This document shows, one piece after another, positions 1 through 8,130 of a stretch of 64,000 nucleotides of DNA. Positions within the stretch are counted from its first letter, which is position 1. Each line of letters opens with the position of its first letter. The stretch is taken from positions 62,001 to 126,000 of the forward strand of contig NZ_JACHJL010000008.1 of NCBI RefSeq assembly GCF_014203645.1, given 5' to 3'. The notes under the pieces are model-generated. The model worked only from the letters and a program-made list of their open reading frames with translations, did no database searches and was not told the DNA's origin. This DNA is from Streptomyces zagrosensis (lineage in GTDB: Bacteria > Actinomycetota > Actinomycetes > Streptomycetales > Streptomycetaceae). Position numbers and translations under genes: made by a program.

Positions 1-480
1 GCCACCTACGCGACCCTGCTGGCCGGCACCGCCTGCTTCCCGCTTCTTGACCGGTACGACGGGATCACCGACATCACCGTCGCCCACCTGTACCAGGACC
101 TGGATCTGCTGTGGCCGGGGGCGAAGTTCGTCCTCACCGTCCGCGAAGAGGAGAGCTGGCTGCGCTCCTGCCGGAAGCACTGGGAACGGCCCATCGAGAG
201 CAAAGCGGACCGCGGGCGGGTCTACGTGGACCTCCAGCGCTTCCTGCGGGCTGCGGTGTACGGCTGCCACGACTTCCGCCCGGAGCGGTTCCGCCGGGTG
301 GCCCGGCAACACACCTCCGAGGTGACACGCCACTTCGCCGGCCGAAACGAGGATCTGCTGACGCTCGACATCGCCGCAGGCCAGGGGTACGAACGGCTCG
401 CTCCCTTCCTCGGCCTGCCCGTACCGGACGAACCATTCCCGCACTGCAACCGGACGGCTGCGGGCGAAAATCCGCGGTAG
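1..480 (+). CDS. Sulfotransferase family protein, C-terminal part (cut by window start)
   Basis: The frame is open from base 1 to a TAG at 478-480 and gives the last 159 residues of a protein that begins outside the window. The stretch GAKFVLTVREEESWLRS is typical of the nucleotide-dependent sulfotransferase-like family Pfam Sulfotransfer_4, where the Arg and Ser of this segment form the 3'-phosphate binding site of PAPS. The N-terminal P-loop is not visible, so activity cannot be judged. It lies 12 bases upstream of a second, different sulfotransferase gene and the two are probably co-transcribed. The family assignment is from remembered motifs; the substrate is unknown. Confidence 0.7.
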   Translation, partial: ATYATLLAGTACFPLLDRYDGITDITVAHLYQDLDLLWPGAKFVLTVREEESWLRSCRKHWERPIESKADRGRVYVDLQRFLRAAVYGCHDFRPERFRRVARQHTSEVTRHFAGRNEDLLTLDIAAGQGYERLAPFLGLPVPDEPFPHCNRTAAGENPR

Positions 481-492
481 GAAAGGACCAAC

Positions 493-1338
493 GTGCCCCT
501 CCCCCCGTTCGCCAAGGATTCCGGGGAAATGATCGACGCGGAAGGCGACGTCTACATCGTCTCCTTCCCCAAATGCGGCCGCACGTGGCTGCGGGTACTC
601 ATGGCCAAGGCCATCTCGACCGCGCGCGGAATTCCCCTGGAGGTCTGCCGGGACTTGGCCCTCACCGAATACAGCGCCGTCGACTCCGCAGTCCCGCGCA
701 TCGTCTACTGGCACGACGACTTCGTCGCCTGGCGCACCCCGGCCGAACTGTCCTGGAACAAGGACTTCTACCACGACCGCAAAGTCGTCCTCCTGGTCCG
801 TGACATCCGGGACACAGCTGTGTCCCGCTACTTCCAGCGGACCCTCCGCAAGAAGCCCCCGTACACCAGGGGAATCGGAGACTTCCTCATCGAGGAGGAA
901 GGCAGCATCAAGACCTGTCTGACCTTCTGGAACATCTGGCACGAGCGACAGGACGTGCCCGCCTCGTTCCTGCTCACCTCATACGAACGCCTGATGGCAG
1001 ACACAGCCGGCGAACTGGGACGCATACTCAACTTCTGCGGCCTGCCCCCGACCGATGAGGAGGCCCTGCACACCGCGGCCGACTTCGCGAACTTCGAATC
1101 CATGCGCGCCATGGAACTCTCAGACGCGCTGGGCACGGACCGTCTCCGCCCCACCGTTCTCGGGAACCCCGACTCTTACAAGACCCGCCGGGGTGTCATC
1201 GGCGGGTTCCGTGACGACCTCACGTCCGAGCAGATCGGCTACGTGAACGACGTCACGCGTCGAATCCTCGCGCCACAGTGGCAGCCCGCGGCTTTCGCGG
1301 CGGACGCCGCCCCGCAGAGCCTCGACCGGACACCGTGA
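493..1338 (+). CDS. Sulfotransferase domain protein (Sulfotransfer_1 type)
   Basis: A 281-residue protein starting at GTG 493 with a GAAAGGA ribosome binding site five bases upstream. Residues 26-32 (PKCGRTW) are the 5'-phosphosulfate loop of PAPS-dependent sulfotransferases. The segment VRDIRDTAVSRYF near residue 105 is the 3'-phosphate site, and RRGVIGGFRDDLT near residue 235 matches the C-terminal PAPS-contacting motif. Such enzymes move sulfate from PAPS to a hydroxyl or amine of a small molecule, lipid or sugar. It follows another sulfotransferase by 12 bases, so the two may act on one product. There is no signal peptide, so it is likely cytoplasmic. The acceptor cannot be inferred from the window. 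Confidence 0.82.
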   Translation: MPLPPFAKDSGEMIDAEGDVYIVSFPKCGRTWLRVLMAKAISTARGIPLEVCRDLALTEYSAVDSAVPRIVYWHDDFVAWRTPAELSWNKDFYHDRKVVLLVRDIRDTAVSRYFQRTLRKKPPYTRGIGDFLIEEEGSIKTCLTFWNIWHERQDVPASFLLTSYERLMADTAGELGRILNFCGLPPTDEEALHTAADFANFESMRAMELSDALGTDRLRPTVLGNPDSYKTRRGVIGGFRDDLTSEQIGYVNDVTRRILAPQWQPAAFAADAAPQSLDRTP

Positions 1339-1354
1339 CGCACCCGCCCAGCAG

Positions 1355-1663
1355 TCACACCTCCGACAGCAGCGTCCGTAGCCGAGGCACTGGCCGCAGC
1401 AGCAGAAGCAGGCGGTCCGGCGAGTCGGGTTCGGTGACCGCGCCGACATTGGTGATCACGAGACTGGGCGGGTGGTGGTCGAGCATGTGGGCGAACGCGG
1501 CCAGTTCCATCGCGGCGGCGCCGCTCTCCGGGCGTGTGGCGTCACAGCCGCGCCCGGGGGTGAGAAGCTCCAGCGCCCACCGGGGGGTCATCGACACCCG
1601 CCCACGCGTGGCCCGAGCGTGCGACCGGTTCAAGACCACGCCGTCACTCCAAGGCAAGCTCAA
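1355..1663 (-). CDS. Hypothetical protein (102 aa)
   Basis: This minus-strand frame has the strong third-position G/C bias of real coding DNA here, while the overlapping plus-strand frames are rich in Arg, Pro and Ser. It converges on the sulfotransferase gene with 16 bases between the stops. The middle holds a hydrophobic segment ending in PSLVITNVGAV and a leucine-rich end. I do not recognise the family. No clear ribosome binding site is visible, so it may be the C-terminal remnant of a longer gene. Confidence 0.35.
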   Translation of the reverse strand: MSLPWSDGVVLNRSHARATRGRVSMTPRWALELLTPGRGCDATRPESGAAAMELAAFAHMLDHHPPSLVITNVGAVTEPDSPDRLLLLLRPVPRLRTLLSEV

Positions 1664-1705
1664 GCCGGCCCCCTCGGCAGAAGATCGTGCGTCGGTCGTG
1701 ACCCG

Positions 1706-2424
1706 TCACGCGCGGAAGCCGGGCAGCCGCGTCACCTGCTGAGCTGTTGCGAGTTCTTCACGCGTCTGGTCGAGCTCAAGTGACAGCTCAGCTGTGGCAC
1801 GAGCAAGGGCTCGCACCCGCTCACGCTCTACGGCAAGTTCACCCTTGGCCTTCGCCAGGGCATGCCTGATCGCGGTGTTCTCCTCGGCTAGGCGCTGAGC
1901 GACGTGCGGGGTGAAGTTCTGCGCGGTGGCCCGTGCTTCGAACTCGACAACTCGCCGAGTAGCCGCTTGTGCAGCTTCTCGTCGGCCTCGTCCGCAAACT
2001 CGGGTGGCGCTGTCTCGACCGTTACGGGGGTCGGGCAGGTTCCATGTCACATTGCCGTTGTTGGCTAGCTTGGTGCGGTGCTCGTCGGAGTACGCGCGGA
2101 TAGCCCTCAGCGCCGGCCACCCGTTGTCGGCGAGCCAGTTCATCGCGTACGCATGACCGATCAGGTTCCTCATCAGGGGCGCGACCTCCACGCTGAACCG
2201 TCGTCGTAGAGCCGGACGACCGGCCTTCGCCGTGTGCGGTTGGTGACCTGCCACCAGCCCATCAGCATCGGCATCATCGGCATGTCGCGGACAGCGACGG
2301 TATCGAGCCGACACAGGTCGGACAGGACCAGTCGGAGGGTGTAGCGGACGGAGCTCCCGCTGCGGCTGGCGGCGAACACGGGCGAAAAGCGGGCACCCAT
2401 CCGATGGGCGAAGTCCTCCGCCAC
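1706..2424 (-). pseudogene. Frameshifted gene of unknown family with a coiled-coil C-terminus
   Basis: Two overlapping minus-strand frames both have coding-type base bias. The upstream part (GTG at 2424 down to about 2197) ends its sensible sequence in VVRLYDDG. The downstream part resumes one frame away with FSVEVAPLMRNLIGHAYAMN and runs to the stop at 1706. A -1 shift near 2197 would join them into a protein of about 239 residues. The C-terminal third is rich in Glu, Arg, Leu and Ala with heptad spacing, suggesting a coiled coil. The central part resembles remembered actinobacterial proteins of DUF5677 type, but that is a weak match. It could be a true pseudogene or a sequencing error. Confidence 0.45.
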
Positions 2425-2499
2425 AGCGACTGGTTGGCAGCGTGCCCATCCCGCGTGCTGGCACGCCGGCCACCGACCAGTTGGTCACTGGTTGCCGCA

Positions 2500-2828
2500 C
2501 CGGGCCGGACCGATGCGGCACTGTCCGACTTCGACTTCCGCCGGGCAGCCACCGCGGCGTGGACAAGCGTGGAGGAAACCAACCGCTGCACCGACGACAC
2601 CCGGCCCTGGGAGTTGGCCAAAGCCGAACGAGACAGAGACATCAAGGCAGGAAATGTCTCGATGCGGTCCTCGCTGCGCTTGTTCGGGCATGCCGCGCGC
2701 CGGCAGACACGTTGCACCCCTTCATCCCCGGTGCTGCCACCCGCGTCGCCGATCAGTGTGCGGCGATCAACGGGAGCCTTCCTCCCGCGAACCCACTGTT
2801 CCCCCGGATCAGCGAGGGCACCGCTTAG
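2500..2828 (+). pseudogene. C-terminal fragment of a class I methionyl-tRNA synthetase-like protein, frameshifted
   Basis: One plus-strand frame reads DFDFRRAATAAW and then TRPWELAKAERDRD, which is the helical anticodon-binding region of MetRS (the RPWELAK motif). At about 2650 the reading must change frame. It continues with CLDAVLAALVRACR, LHPFIPGAATRVADQC and ends PLFPRISEGTA before TAG 2826-2828, the classic end of a MetRS-type protein. The catalytic Rossmann domain is absent upstream. The complete metG lies at 37.2-38.9 kb and is a different MetRS type, so this is not simply a slice of it. Likely a dead remnant of a second MetRS gene. Confidence 0.65.
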
Positions 2829-2893
2829 GGGTCGTCTCCTTCGGTACCGAAGCGACAGGAGTTGAGCTCGGCCGGTTCGGTTGTTCGGTGGGA

Positions 2894-2940
2894 GGTCGAG
2901 CGGAAAAGGCCCTGCCTGGCAGGGACCTCGCCGCTCGGCC
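2894..2940 (-). terminator. Hairpin just after murE
   Basis: Arms 2894-2903 and 2931-2940 pair at nine of ten positions, and an inner hairpin CCCTG (2910-2914) with CAGGG (2920-2924) sits between them. It lies 5 to 51 bases past the murE stop, the expected place for an intrinsic terminator. There is no strong U-tract, which is usual in streptomycetes. Confidence 0.5.
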
Positions 2941-2944
2941 GAAC

Positions 2945-4459
2945 CTACCGCACCGTGCTCGACACATCGGGGTGGCTGCCAGGTGCTCGGACTCCGCCGA
3001 GCTCCCGCACGGTGGCCATGTCGCTGAAGGGCAGCAACGCGTCACCGACGATCTGGTAGGGCTCGCTGCCTTTCCCCGCGATCAGGACGATGTCGTCCGG
3101 GCCGGCTACCGAAAGCGCAAAACCGATGGCGCGGCGGCGGTCGGCGAAGCGTTCGTACGGGGTGCCCGTCTCCTCGATGCCCGGGGCGACCTGGTCCAAG
3201 ATCGCCTCGGGGTCTTCGTTGCGCGGGTTGTCCGAGGTGAGGACACACAGGTCGGAGTGTGTCCCGGCGATCGTCCCCATCTCGGCCCGCTTGGTGGTGT
3301 CCCTGTCACCGCCGCAGCCGAAGACGGTGATGACCTTGGACCGGGCGAAGCCGCGGATGGTGCCGAGTACCTTGTTCAAAGAGTCCGGGGAGTGGGCGTA
3401 GTCCACGATCACCGAGGTACCACCGGAAGTCGTGACACGCTCGAACCGGCCCGGGATCTGCGGCATCCGTTCGAGCGCCGAGATCAGCCCGGGCAGGTCG
3501 TGCCCCAGGGTGTGGCAGGCCGCCACCGTGGCCAGCGCGTTGGCCACCGAGAACCGGCCGGGGGCGGGGATCGCGGCCGGGTATTTGCGACCGTCGTGGT
3601 GGAGCGTGAAGCGGGTTCCCGAGGCGTCCACGACCAGATCGGTGGCCCGGTAGTCGGCCTCGGCGTCAAGGGCGTACGTGGTCACCGCGCCGGGCATCAT
3701 CGCGCCGATACGGGCGCCCACCGAATCATCGGCGTTGACCACCGCGTGCCGACACAGTCCTTGGAACAGCCTGAGTTTGGCGTCGCGGTAGTTGTCCATC
3801 GTGCCGTGGTCGTCCAGGTGGTCCTGACTCAGGTTGGTGAAGACCCCCACATCGACGAAGGTGCGGTCGACCCGGTGCGTCAGCAAGCCCATGGACGTGG
3901 CCTCCAGCACCACGGTGCCCACGTTGCGATCACGCATGCACCGCAGGAGGTATTGGAGGTCGGGGGACTCCGGGGTCGTCAGCACCGAGCGGGGCATCGG
4001 GATCAGCTCGTCACCGATTCGGCTTCCGGCCGTGCCAATGACCCCGACCCGCACCCCCTCGGAGATCCGCAGCACGGACTCGACCATGTACGAGACTGAG
4101 GTCTTCCCGTTGGTGCCTGTGACGGCCACTGCGTCCATGCCCCGCCCGGGTTCGCCGAAGTAGCGCGAGGCGACGATGGCGGCTGTGATGCGGACGTCCG
4201 GCACCTGTACGACGCAGGCGCCTTCCGCTGCCTTCGGCAGCACGCAGTCGTCCTCCACGATGACCGCCACCGCGCCCCGGGCAAGGGCCGGGGCAACCGT
4301 GCCTGGCCCGCCCGCCAGATGTCCAGGCACCGCCATGAACAGCGATCCCGGTGCCACCCGGTCCGCGTCGAAGGCCGTTCCGGCGGTGATGTGCGTTTCC
4401 TCGGCGTCACCCTGAAGGACGCGGTAGTCCTGTCCGGCCAGCAGCTCGCTCAGCTTCAC
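2945..4459 (-). CDS. murE: UDP-N-acetylmuramyl-tripeptide synthetase (MurE), stand-alone copy
   Basis: A 504-residue Mur ligase, full length for the family. It adds the diamino acid (LL-diaminopimelate in streptomycetes) to UDP-MurNAc-L-Ala-D-Glu in the cytoplasm using ATP. The order is an N-terminal UDP-binding domain (1-108), a central ATPase domain with P-loop TGTNGKT at 114-120, and a C-terminal ligase domain with DNPR at 410-413, the signature of diaminopimelate-adding MurE. The start is the ATG at 4459. The usual murE sits in the division and cell wall cluster beside murF and mraY, and none of those genes is present here, so this is probably a second copy. Extra murE genes may be specialised or resistant versions; that is inference. 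Confidence 0.9.
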   Translation of the reverse strand: MKLSELLAGQDYRVLQGDAEETHITAGTAFDADRVAPGSLFMAVPGHLAGGPGTVAPALARGAVAVIVEDDCVLPKAAEGACVVQVPDVRITAAIVASRYFGEPGRGMDAVAVTGTNGKTSVSYMVESVLRISEGVRVGVIGTAGSRIGDELIPMPRSVLTTPESPDLQYLLRCMRDRNVGTVVLEATSMGLLTHRVDRTFVDVGVFTNLSQDHLDDHGTMDNYRDAKLRLFQGLCRHAVVNADDSVGARIGAMMPGAVTTYALDAEADYRATDLVVDASGTRFTLHHDGRKYPAAIPAPGRFSVANALATVAACHTLGHDLPGLISALERMPQIPGRFERVTTSGGTSVIVDYAHSPDSLNKVLGTIRGFARSKVITVFGCGGDRDTTKRAEMGTIAGTHSDLCVLTSDNPRNEDPEAILDQVAPGIEETGTPYERFADRRRAIGFALSVAGPDDIVLIAGKGSEPYQIVGDALLPFSDMATVRELGGVRAPGSHPDVSSTVR

Positions 4460-5001
4460 AATGGTCCCTTCGGGGGTGGCTCGGCCGTGGTGCGGCTATC
4501 GCCGGAGCACAGCAACGGCGATGCGCCGAAGCTGCATGAGGAAATGGAGCGCGTGCGATGTGCGAGGTCGAAGCGGTACGCGCCGTGCTCACGAGGGAAT
4601 GCAGAAAGCACGGCGGGAAAGCAATACGGGATCGCCCCGGGCGGTAACCCCGGAAGGTCGCTAGCCGTGTCCGTGCACGGCAGTGCGGCAGCTCGCCGCC
4701 ACATCAGGGGCTGCCTGGTACAGGCACTTCCCGCTGACACCGGTGCGACTCATATGGCCGAGTGTACGTCCGCAAGGGTGATTCGCATTCCGCTTCAAGA
4801 TCGTACGGCTGCTCCCCGCCCCCTCGACGCACCGAGCACCGAGCACCGAGCACCGGGAACGGTGAGGATCTTTTTCCGCAATCCCTCTCCGTCCACCTCA
4901 CCGGCGTCCGGCACGGCCACGCGTCGCCGGTACGGCGGTGTCGAGGTCGTACGCGATCAGCACGACGCACATCACCGCTGAGCAGCCTGCGGCCACCTGC
5001 A
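4460..5001. other. No supported gene; upstream region of murE
   Basis: Frames here have irregular codon bias and no recognisable motif. The stretch holds the promoter side of murE and leads into the HisG remnant. Nothing else was seen. Confidence 0.4.
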
Positions 5002-5172
5002 CCTGACCTCGCGCCCGGCTCGGAGTCACCCACCGTCTCCCCACTCGAACAAGGCTGGGCGGCCGTCCGCGCAATAATTCCGGCCGACCAGGCCCAGCGC
5101 ATCAGGGACGAGCTGGAGACCGTCGGCGCCCGTGCCATCCTGACGAGCCGCATTCACGCCTGCCGGAGCTGA
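5002..5172 (+). pseudogene. HisG (ATP phosphoribosyltransferase) C-terminal fragment
   Basis: The frame reads PDLAPGSESPTVSPL, then QGWAAVRAIIPADQAQRI and ends ARAILTSRIHACRS with TGA 5170-5172. This matches the end of actinobacterial HisG, whose last residues are ARAIL followed by IHACRL and whose regulatory domain begins after the ESPTVSPL segment. Only about 56 codons remain and the catalytic domains are missing; upstream sequence has no matching frame. It is a relic of a hisG copy, not a working gene. The match is from memory of the family and is close over the whole segment. Confidence 0.65.
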
Positions 5173-5249
5173 CCAGACCACAATCGCCCTCGGCTCCGGA
5201 GCTGCCCTTCAATGGCAGTATCCGGGGCCGGCCCGCCTATCTTGGGCAC

Positions 5250-5963
5250 ATGGACAAGCGCAGGAGGGTGAGGGCTGCGGAACTATCCTCACCAGACGTC
5301 GAGTTGAGCAGTCATTTCGCCGAGGCCATGATCTGGTGCCATCTCCCAGCCACGATCCCTGACCCACCGTCGAAGGTCCGTCAGTCCGACGCGGTGCGTT
5401 TACGTCCTCGTCGGCGACCGCTCCCGCGGGCCCTGGCCGTCCTGGGGCTCGTCGCCCTCTCCCCCCTGATCCTTCTCGCGATTGTGTACGGGTGGGCACC
5501 GACGCTGAGCCCTCGCAAACGACGCGCCGAGAAGGCAGCCCGGGAAGACGCGAAAGCGCGGAACGCGATCGCGCGTCAACAAGGACTGCACCAGGCATTC
5601 GACGGCAACTGGTCAGGTGGAGCAGGGCAGTTGCTACTCACCTGGTATCAGCAGGCGCCCGACGCGGCGAGGCTGCTTGTGCCGATGGCCAACGAGTTCG
5701 TTCTGCTAGCGGCCCCCTCCCGCGTATGGTTCAAAGCACGCGCCCGCCGACTGAAGGTCGTGGCCCGGCTCCCCTACACCATGGCCCGGCCCGATATCTC
5801 CCACCTCGCTGCAAAGGACGTCCCGCACTTTCGAGTGACGTTCTCAGACGGCACCTGGATAGCCCTCACCATCGATGACTCGGACCACATCGAAGCGTTT
5901 CTCAGCACCTGCCGATCTCTCCCCTACCCAGCCCCCAAACCCCACCCGTACAGCGCCCTGTGA
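5250..5963 (+). CDS. Hypothetical protein with one central membrane segment (237 aa)
   Basis: An ATG at 5250 opens a frame with good codon bias that ends in TGA at 5961-5963. Residues about 60-83 (ALAVLGLVALSPLILLAIVY) form one membrane helix, flanked on both sides by Arg/Lys-rich stretches that suggest its orientation. The soluble C-terminal half includes FRVTFSDGTWIALT followed by a His/Glu segment, looking like a small beta-rich domain. I do not recognise a named family. The ribosome binding site is weak, so a start further inside is possible. Confidence 0.5.
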   Translation: MDKRRRVRAAELSSPDVELSSHFAEAMIWCHLPATIPDPPSKVRQSDAVRLRPRRRPLPRALAVLGLVALSPLILLAIVYGWAPTLSPRKRRAEKAAREDAKARNAIARQQGLHQAFDGNWSGGAGQLLLTWYQQAPDAARLLVPMANEFVLLAAPSRVWFKARARRLKVVARLPYTMARPDISHLAAKDVPHFRVTFSDGTWIALTIDDSDHIEAFLSTCRSLPYPAPKPHPYSAL

Positions 5964-6645
5964 CCCGGTGAGGCAACCGTCGTTCGGAAGGTCGATCTCC
6001 AGGTGGGCACGCGGTCCCTGTACGAACAGGAATCCCAAGAGCGGCTGCCGCGGCGAAGGCGGTACCGACGCCCGCGGCGCCTTGCACCGCCAACGGGCCG
6101 GGTCCGGCACGGTTGAGTTCCAGGGAGGGTCAGCCAGGGGCTTTGCGGGTGAGCGATGAGGATTCGGCGGTCGGTGCGGATTCGGTGGGGGCGGTGAGCA
6201 TGTCGTCACAACACGAGCCGAACGCCTCTTCGTCGAAGTGCAGTCAGCGGCCCAAGACGTACCCGGCGCAGACGTCCTCCCCTGCTGGTACTCGACCCGG
6301 CTGGCGCGTACCGCGACGTTCTCAGCTACGCCCATGTCGCAAAAGCGGACGCCCAAGCCCCAGCGGGCCGTCTTCGGCGCCCGACCGAGGCCCCAGACCA
6401 GCGCCGAGCCACCGTATCCGTGCATCGGCCATCTGACGAACTGGCGCGCTCTCGCCCGACACCACGACCGACGCGAGCACATGAGCGACAACGTGCAAGC
6501 CGTCGCCAGGCTCCTCTCCCACCAGCGGACCGCCAGGCTCGGCCGCAGCTGAGGGCTCGCAGAGAATCGACGTGTTGTTTCCCGCGGTGCGGCTCGTTGT
6601 TGTGATGTGGGCGTCTCCAACGGGGTTTGTGGTCAACTCATCCTG
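5964..6645. other. Gene-poor stretch with decayed coding patches
   Basis: Short patches keep coding-type base bias, for example a minus-strand segment around 6130-6240 reading FDEEAFGSCCDDMLTAPT and a plus-strand segment 6481-6552 reading MSDNVQAVARLLSHQRTA, but stops and frame changes interrupt them. I cannot name the parent genes. No intact gene is supported. Confidence 0.35.
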
Positions 6646-6819
6646 AGATTCCGGGTGTTACTCCCGCACCTCGACGAACGGCAGCGGCGGCTGGTGATGG
6701 GAGGTGAAGCCCGGATCTGGGCCACTGCGGTATCCGGGCGGTTGCGCGGGCGGCCCAGGTCAGCGAGACGACGGTCCGCAAGGGCATGGACGAGCTGGAG
6801 ACCGGCGAGGAACCCATGA
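6646..6819 (+). mobile_element. ISAzo13-type transposase N-terminal remnant, frameshifted
   Basis: One frame gives LLPHLDERQRRLVMGGEARIW. From 6720 a second frame continues with GHCGIRAVARAAQVSETTV and then RKGMDELETGEEP. Together these reproduce the N-terminal helix-turn-helix region of ISAzo13-family transposases. The reading frame is broken at about 6720 and nothing of the DDE domain follows, so the element is dead. It lies just upstream of the recA promoter region. Confidence 0.6.
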
Positions 6820-6947
6820 CGACGTTCGACAGCGCCGTGGTTCATCGAGGGGAAGCGGGCGACGGCGCGGTCTGCGTCCGGAACGGTCCGGTGCGCGACC
6901 CGTCCCGTTCCCCCTCGGTTTGGTACCTTTCACTAGACACGAAAATC

Positions 6948-6959
6948 GATCGGATGTTC
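6948..6959. promoter_or_regulatory. Candidate LexA (SOS) box upstream of recA
   Basis: The bases GATCGGATGTTC fit the actinobacterial LexA consensus GAACNNNNGTTC with one mismatch. The site is 95 bases upstream of the recA start, where LexA boxes of recA genes are normally found. This is a match to a known pattern, not a demonstrated site. Confidence 0.45.
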
Positions 6960-7053
6960 GTTTACTGGGATCTCCGAGACGTCCGTTGTCGGCAGTAGAC
7001 GCTCACGTTCTCCGACGTGCGGCGTGCCACACCATCGGACCGGGTGAAAGCTC

Positions 7054-8130
7054 ATGGCAGGAACCGACCACGAGAAGGCGCTGGACACCGCGCTCGCACA
7101 GATCGAGCGGAAATATGGCAAGGGTGCGGTCATGCGCCTCGGCGAGCGGCCCCATGAGCCCATCGAGGTGATCCCTACCGGATCGACCGCGCTGGACGTG
7201 GCGCTCGGTGTAGGCGGGCTGCCCCGCGGCCGTGTGGTGGAGGTATACGGGCCGGAGTCATCCGGCAAGACGACGCTGACGTTGCACGCAGTAGCGAACG
7301 CGCAGAAGGCCGGCGGCTCGGTGGCGTTCATCGACGCCGAGCACGCCCTGGACCCGGAGTACGCCAAGAAGCTCGGCGTCGACACCGACAATCTCATCCT
7401 GTCCCAGCCGGACAACGGTGAACAGGCCCTGGAGATCGTCGACATCCTGATCCGCTCCGGCGCGATCGATCTGATCGTGATCGACTCCGTCGCGGCCCTG
7501 GTGCCGCGCGCCGAGATCGAGGGCGAGATGGGCGACTCCCACATGGGTCTGCAAGCCCGTCTGATGAGCCAGGCCCTCCGCAAGATCACCAGTGCGCTCA
7601 GTCAGACGAAGACGACGGTCATCTTCATCAACCAGCTGCGCGAGAAGATCGGCGTGATGTTCGGCTCCCCGGAGACCACGACCGGTGGCCGGGCACTGAA
7701 GTTCTACGCCTCGGTGCGTCTCGACATCCGCCGTATCGAGACGCTGAAGGACGGCACGGACGCGGTGGGCAACCGCACCCGCGTCAAGGTCGTCAAGAAC
7801 AAGGTCGCGCCGCCCTTCAAGCAGGCCGAGTTCGACATCCTCTACGGCCATGGCATCAGCCGCGAGGGCGGCCTGATCGACATGGGCGTGGAGAACGGCT
7901 TCGTCCGCAAGGCGGGCGCCTGGTACACGTACGAGGGCGACCAGCTCGGCCAAGGCAAGGAGAACGCCCGTAACTTTCTCAAGGACAACCCAGACCTCGC
8001 CAACGAGATCGAGAGGAAGATCCTTGAGAAACTCGGAATCGGGGTACCGGCGAAAGCCGCAGTCGCCGAGGACACGGGCGCCGTCCCGGTCCCTGACGCC
8101 GCACGGACCTCGGCGGGGAACGCCGCCTGA
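7054..8130 (+). CDS. recA: Recombinase RecA (possible second copy)
   Basis: A 358-residue protein matching RecA throughout. It binds single-stranded DNA, drives strand exchange with ATP, and triggers LexA self-cleavage. Walker A is GPESSGKTT at residues 66-74; the VIDSVAALVPRAEIEGEMGD segment (Walker B and loop L1) and the NQLREKIGVMFGSPETTTGG segment (loop L2) are intact. The start is ATG 7054. The C-terminal tail is shorter than that of typical Streptomyces RecA, which carries a long Ala/Lys-rich end. The recX gene that normally follows recA is absent. These points suggest a paralogue, but the window cannot show whether another recA exists. Confidence 0.93.
   Translation: MAGTDHEKALDTALAQIERKYGKGAVMRLGERPHEPIEVIPTGSTALDVALGVGGLPRGRVVEVYGPESSGKTTLTLHAVANAQKAGGSVAFIDAEHALDPEYAKKLGVDTDNLILSQPDNGEQALEIVDILIRSGAIDLIVIDSVAALVPRAEIEGEMGDSHMGLQARLMSQALRKITSALSQTKTTVIFINQLREKIGVMFGSPETTTGGRALKFYASVRLDIRRIETLKDGTDAVGNRTRVKVVKNKVAPPFKQAEFDILYGHGISREGGLIDMGVENGFVRKAGAWYTYEGDQLGQGKENARNFLKDNPDLANEIERKILEKLGIGVPAKAAVAEDTGAVPVPDAARTSAGNAA

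Noticed and set aside
2492..4099. A 535-residue plus-strand open frame opposite murE
   Set aside because: Its codon pattern and Arg/Gly/His-rich translation mirror the minus-strand murE, which has all family motifs. It is an antisense shadow caused by high GC.
5844..6620. A 258-residue minus-strand frame
   Set aside because: The translation is Pro/Arg/Ser-rich with no motif, overlaps the end of the gene at 5250-5963, and keeps coding bias only in patches. At best it covers decayed fragments.
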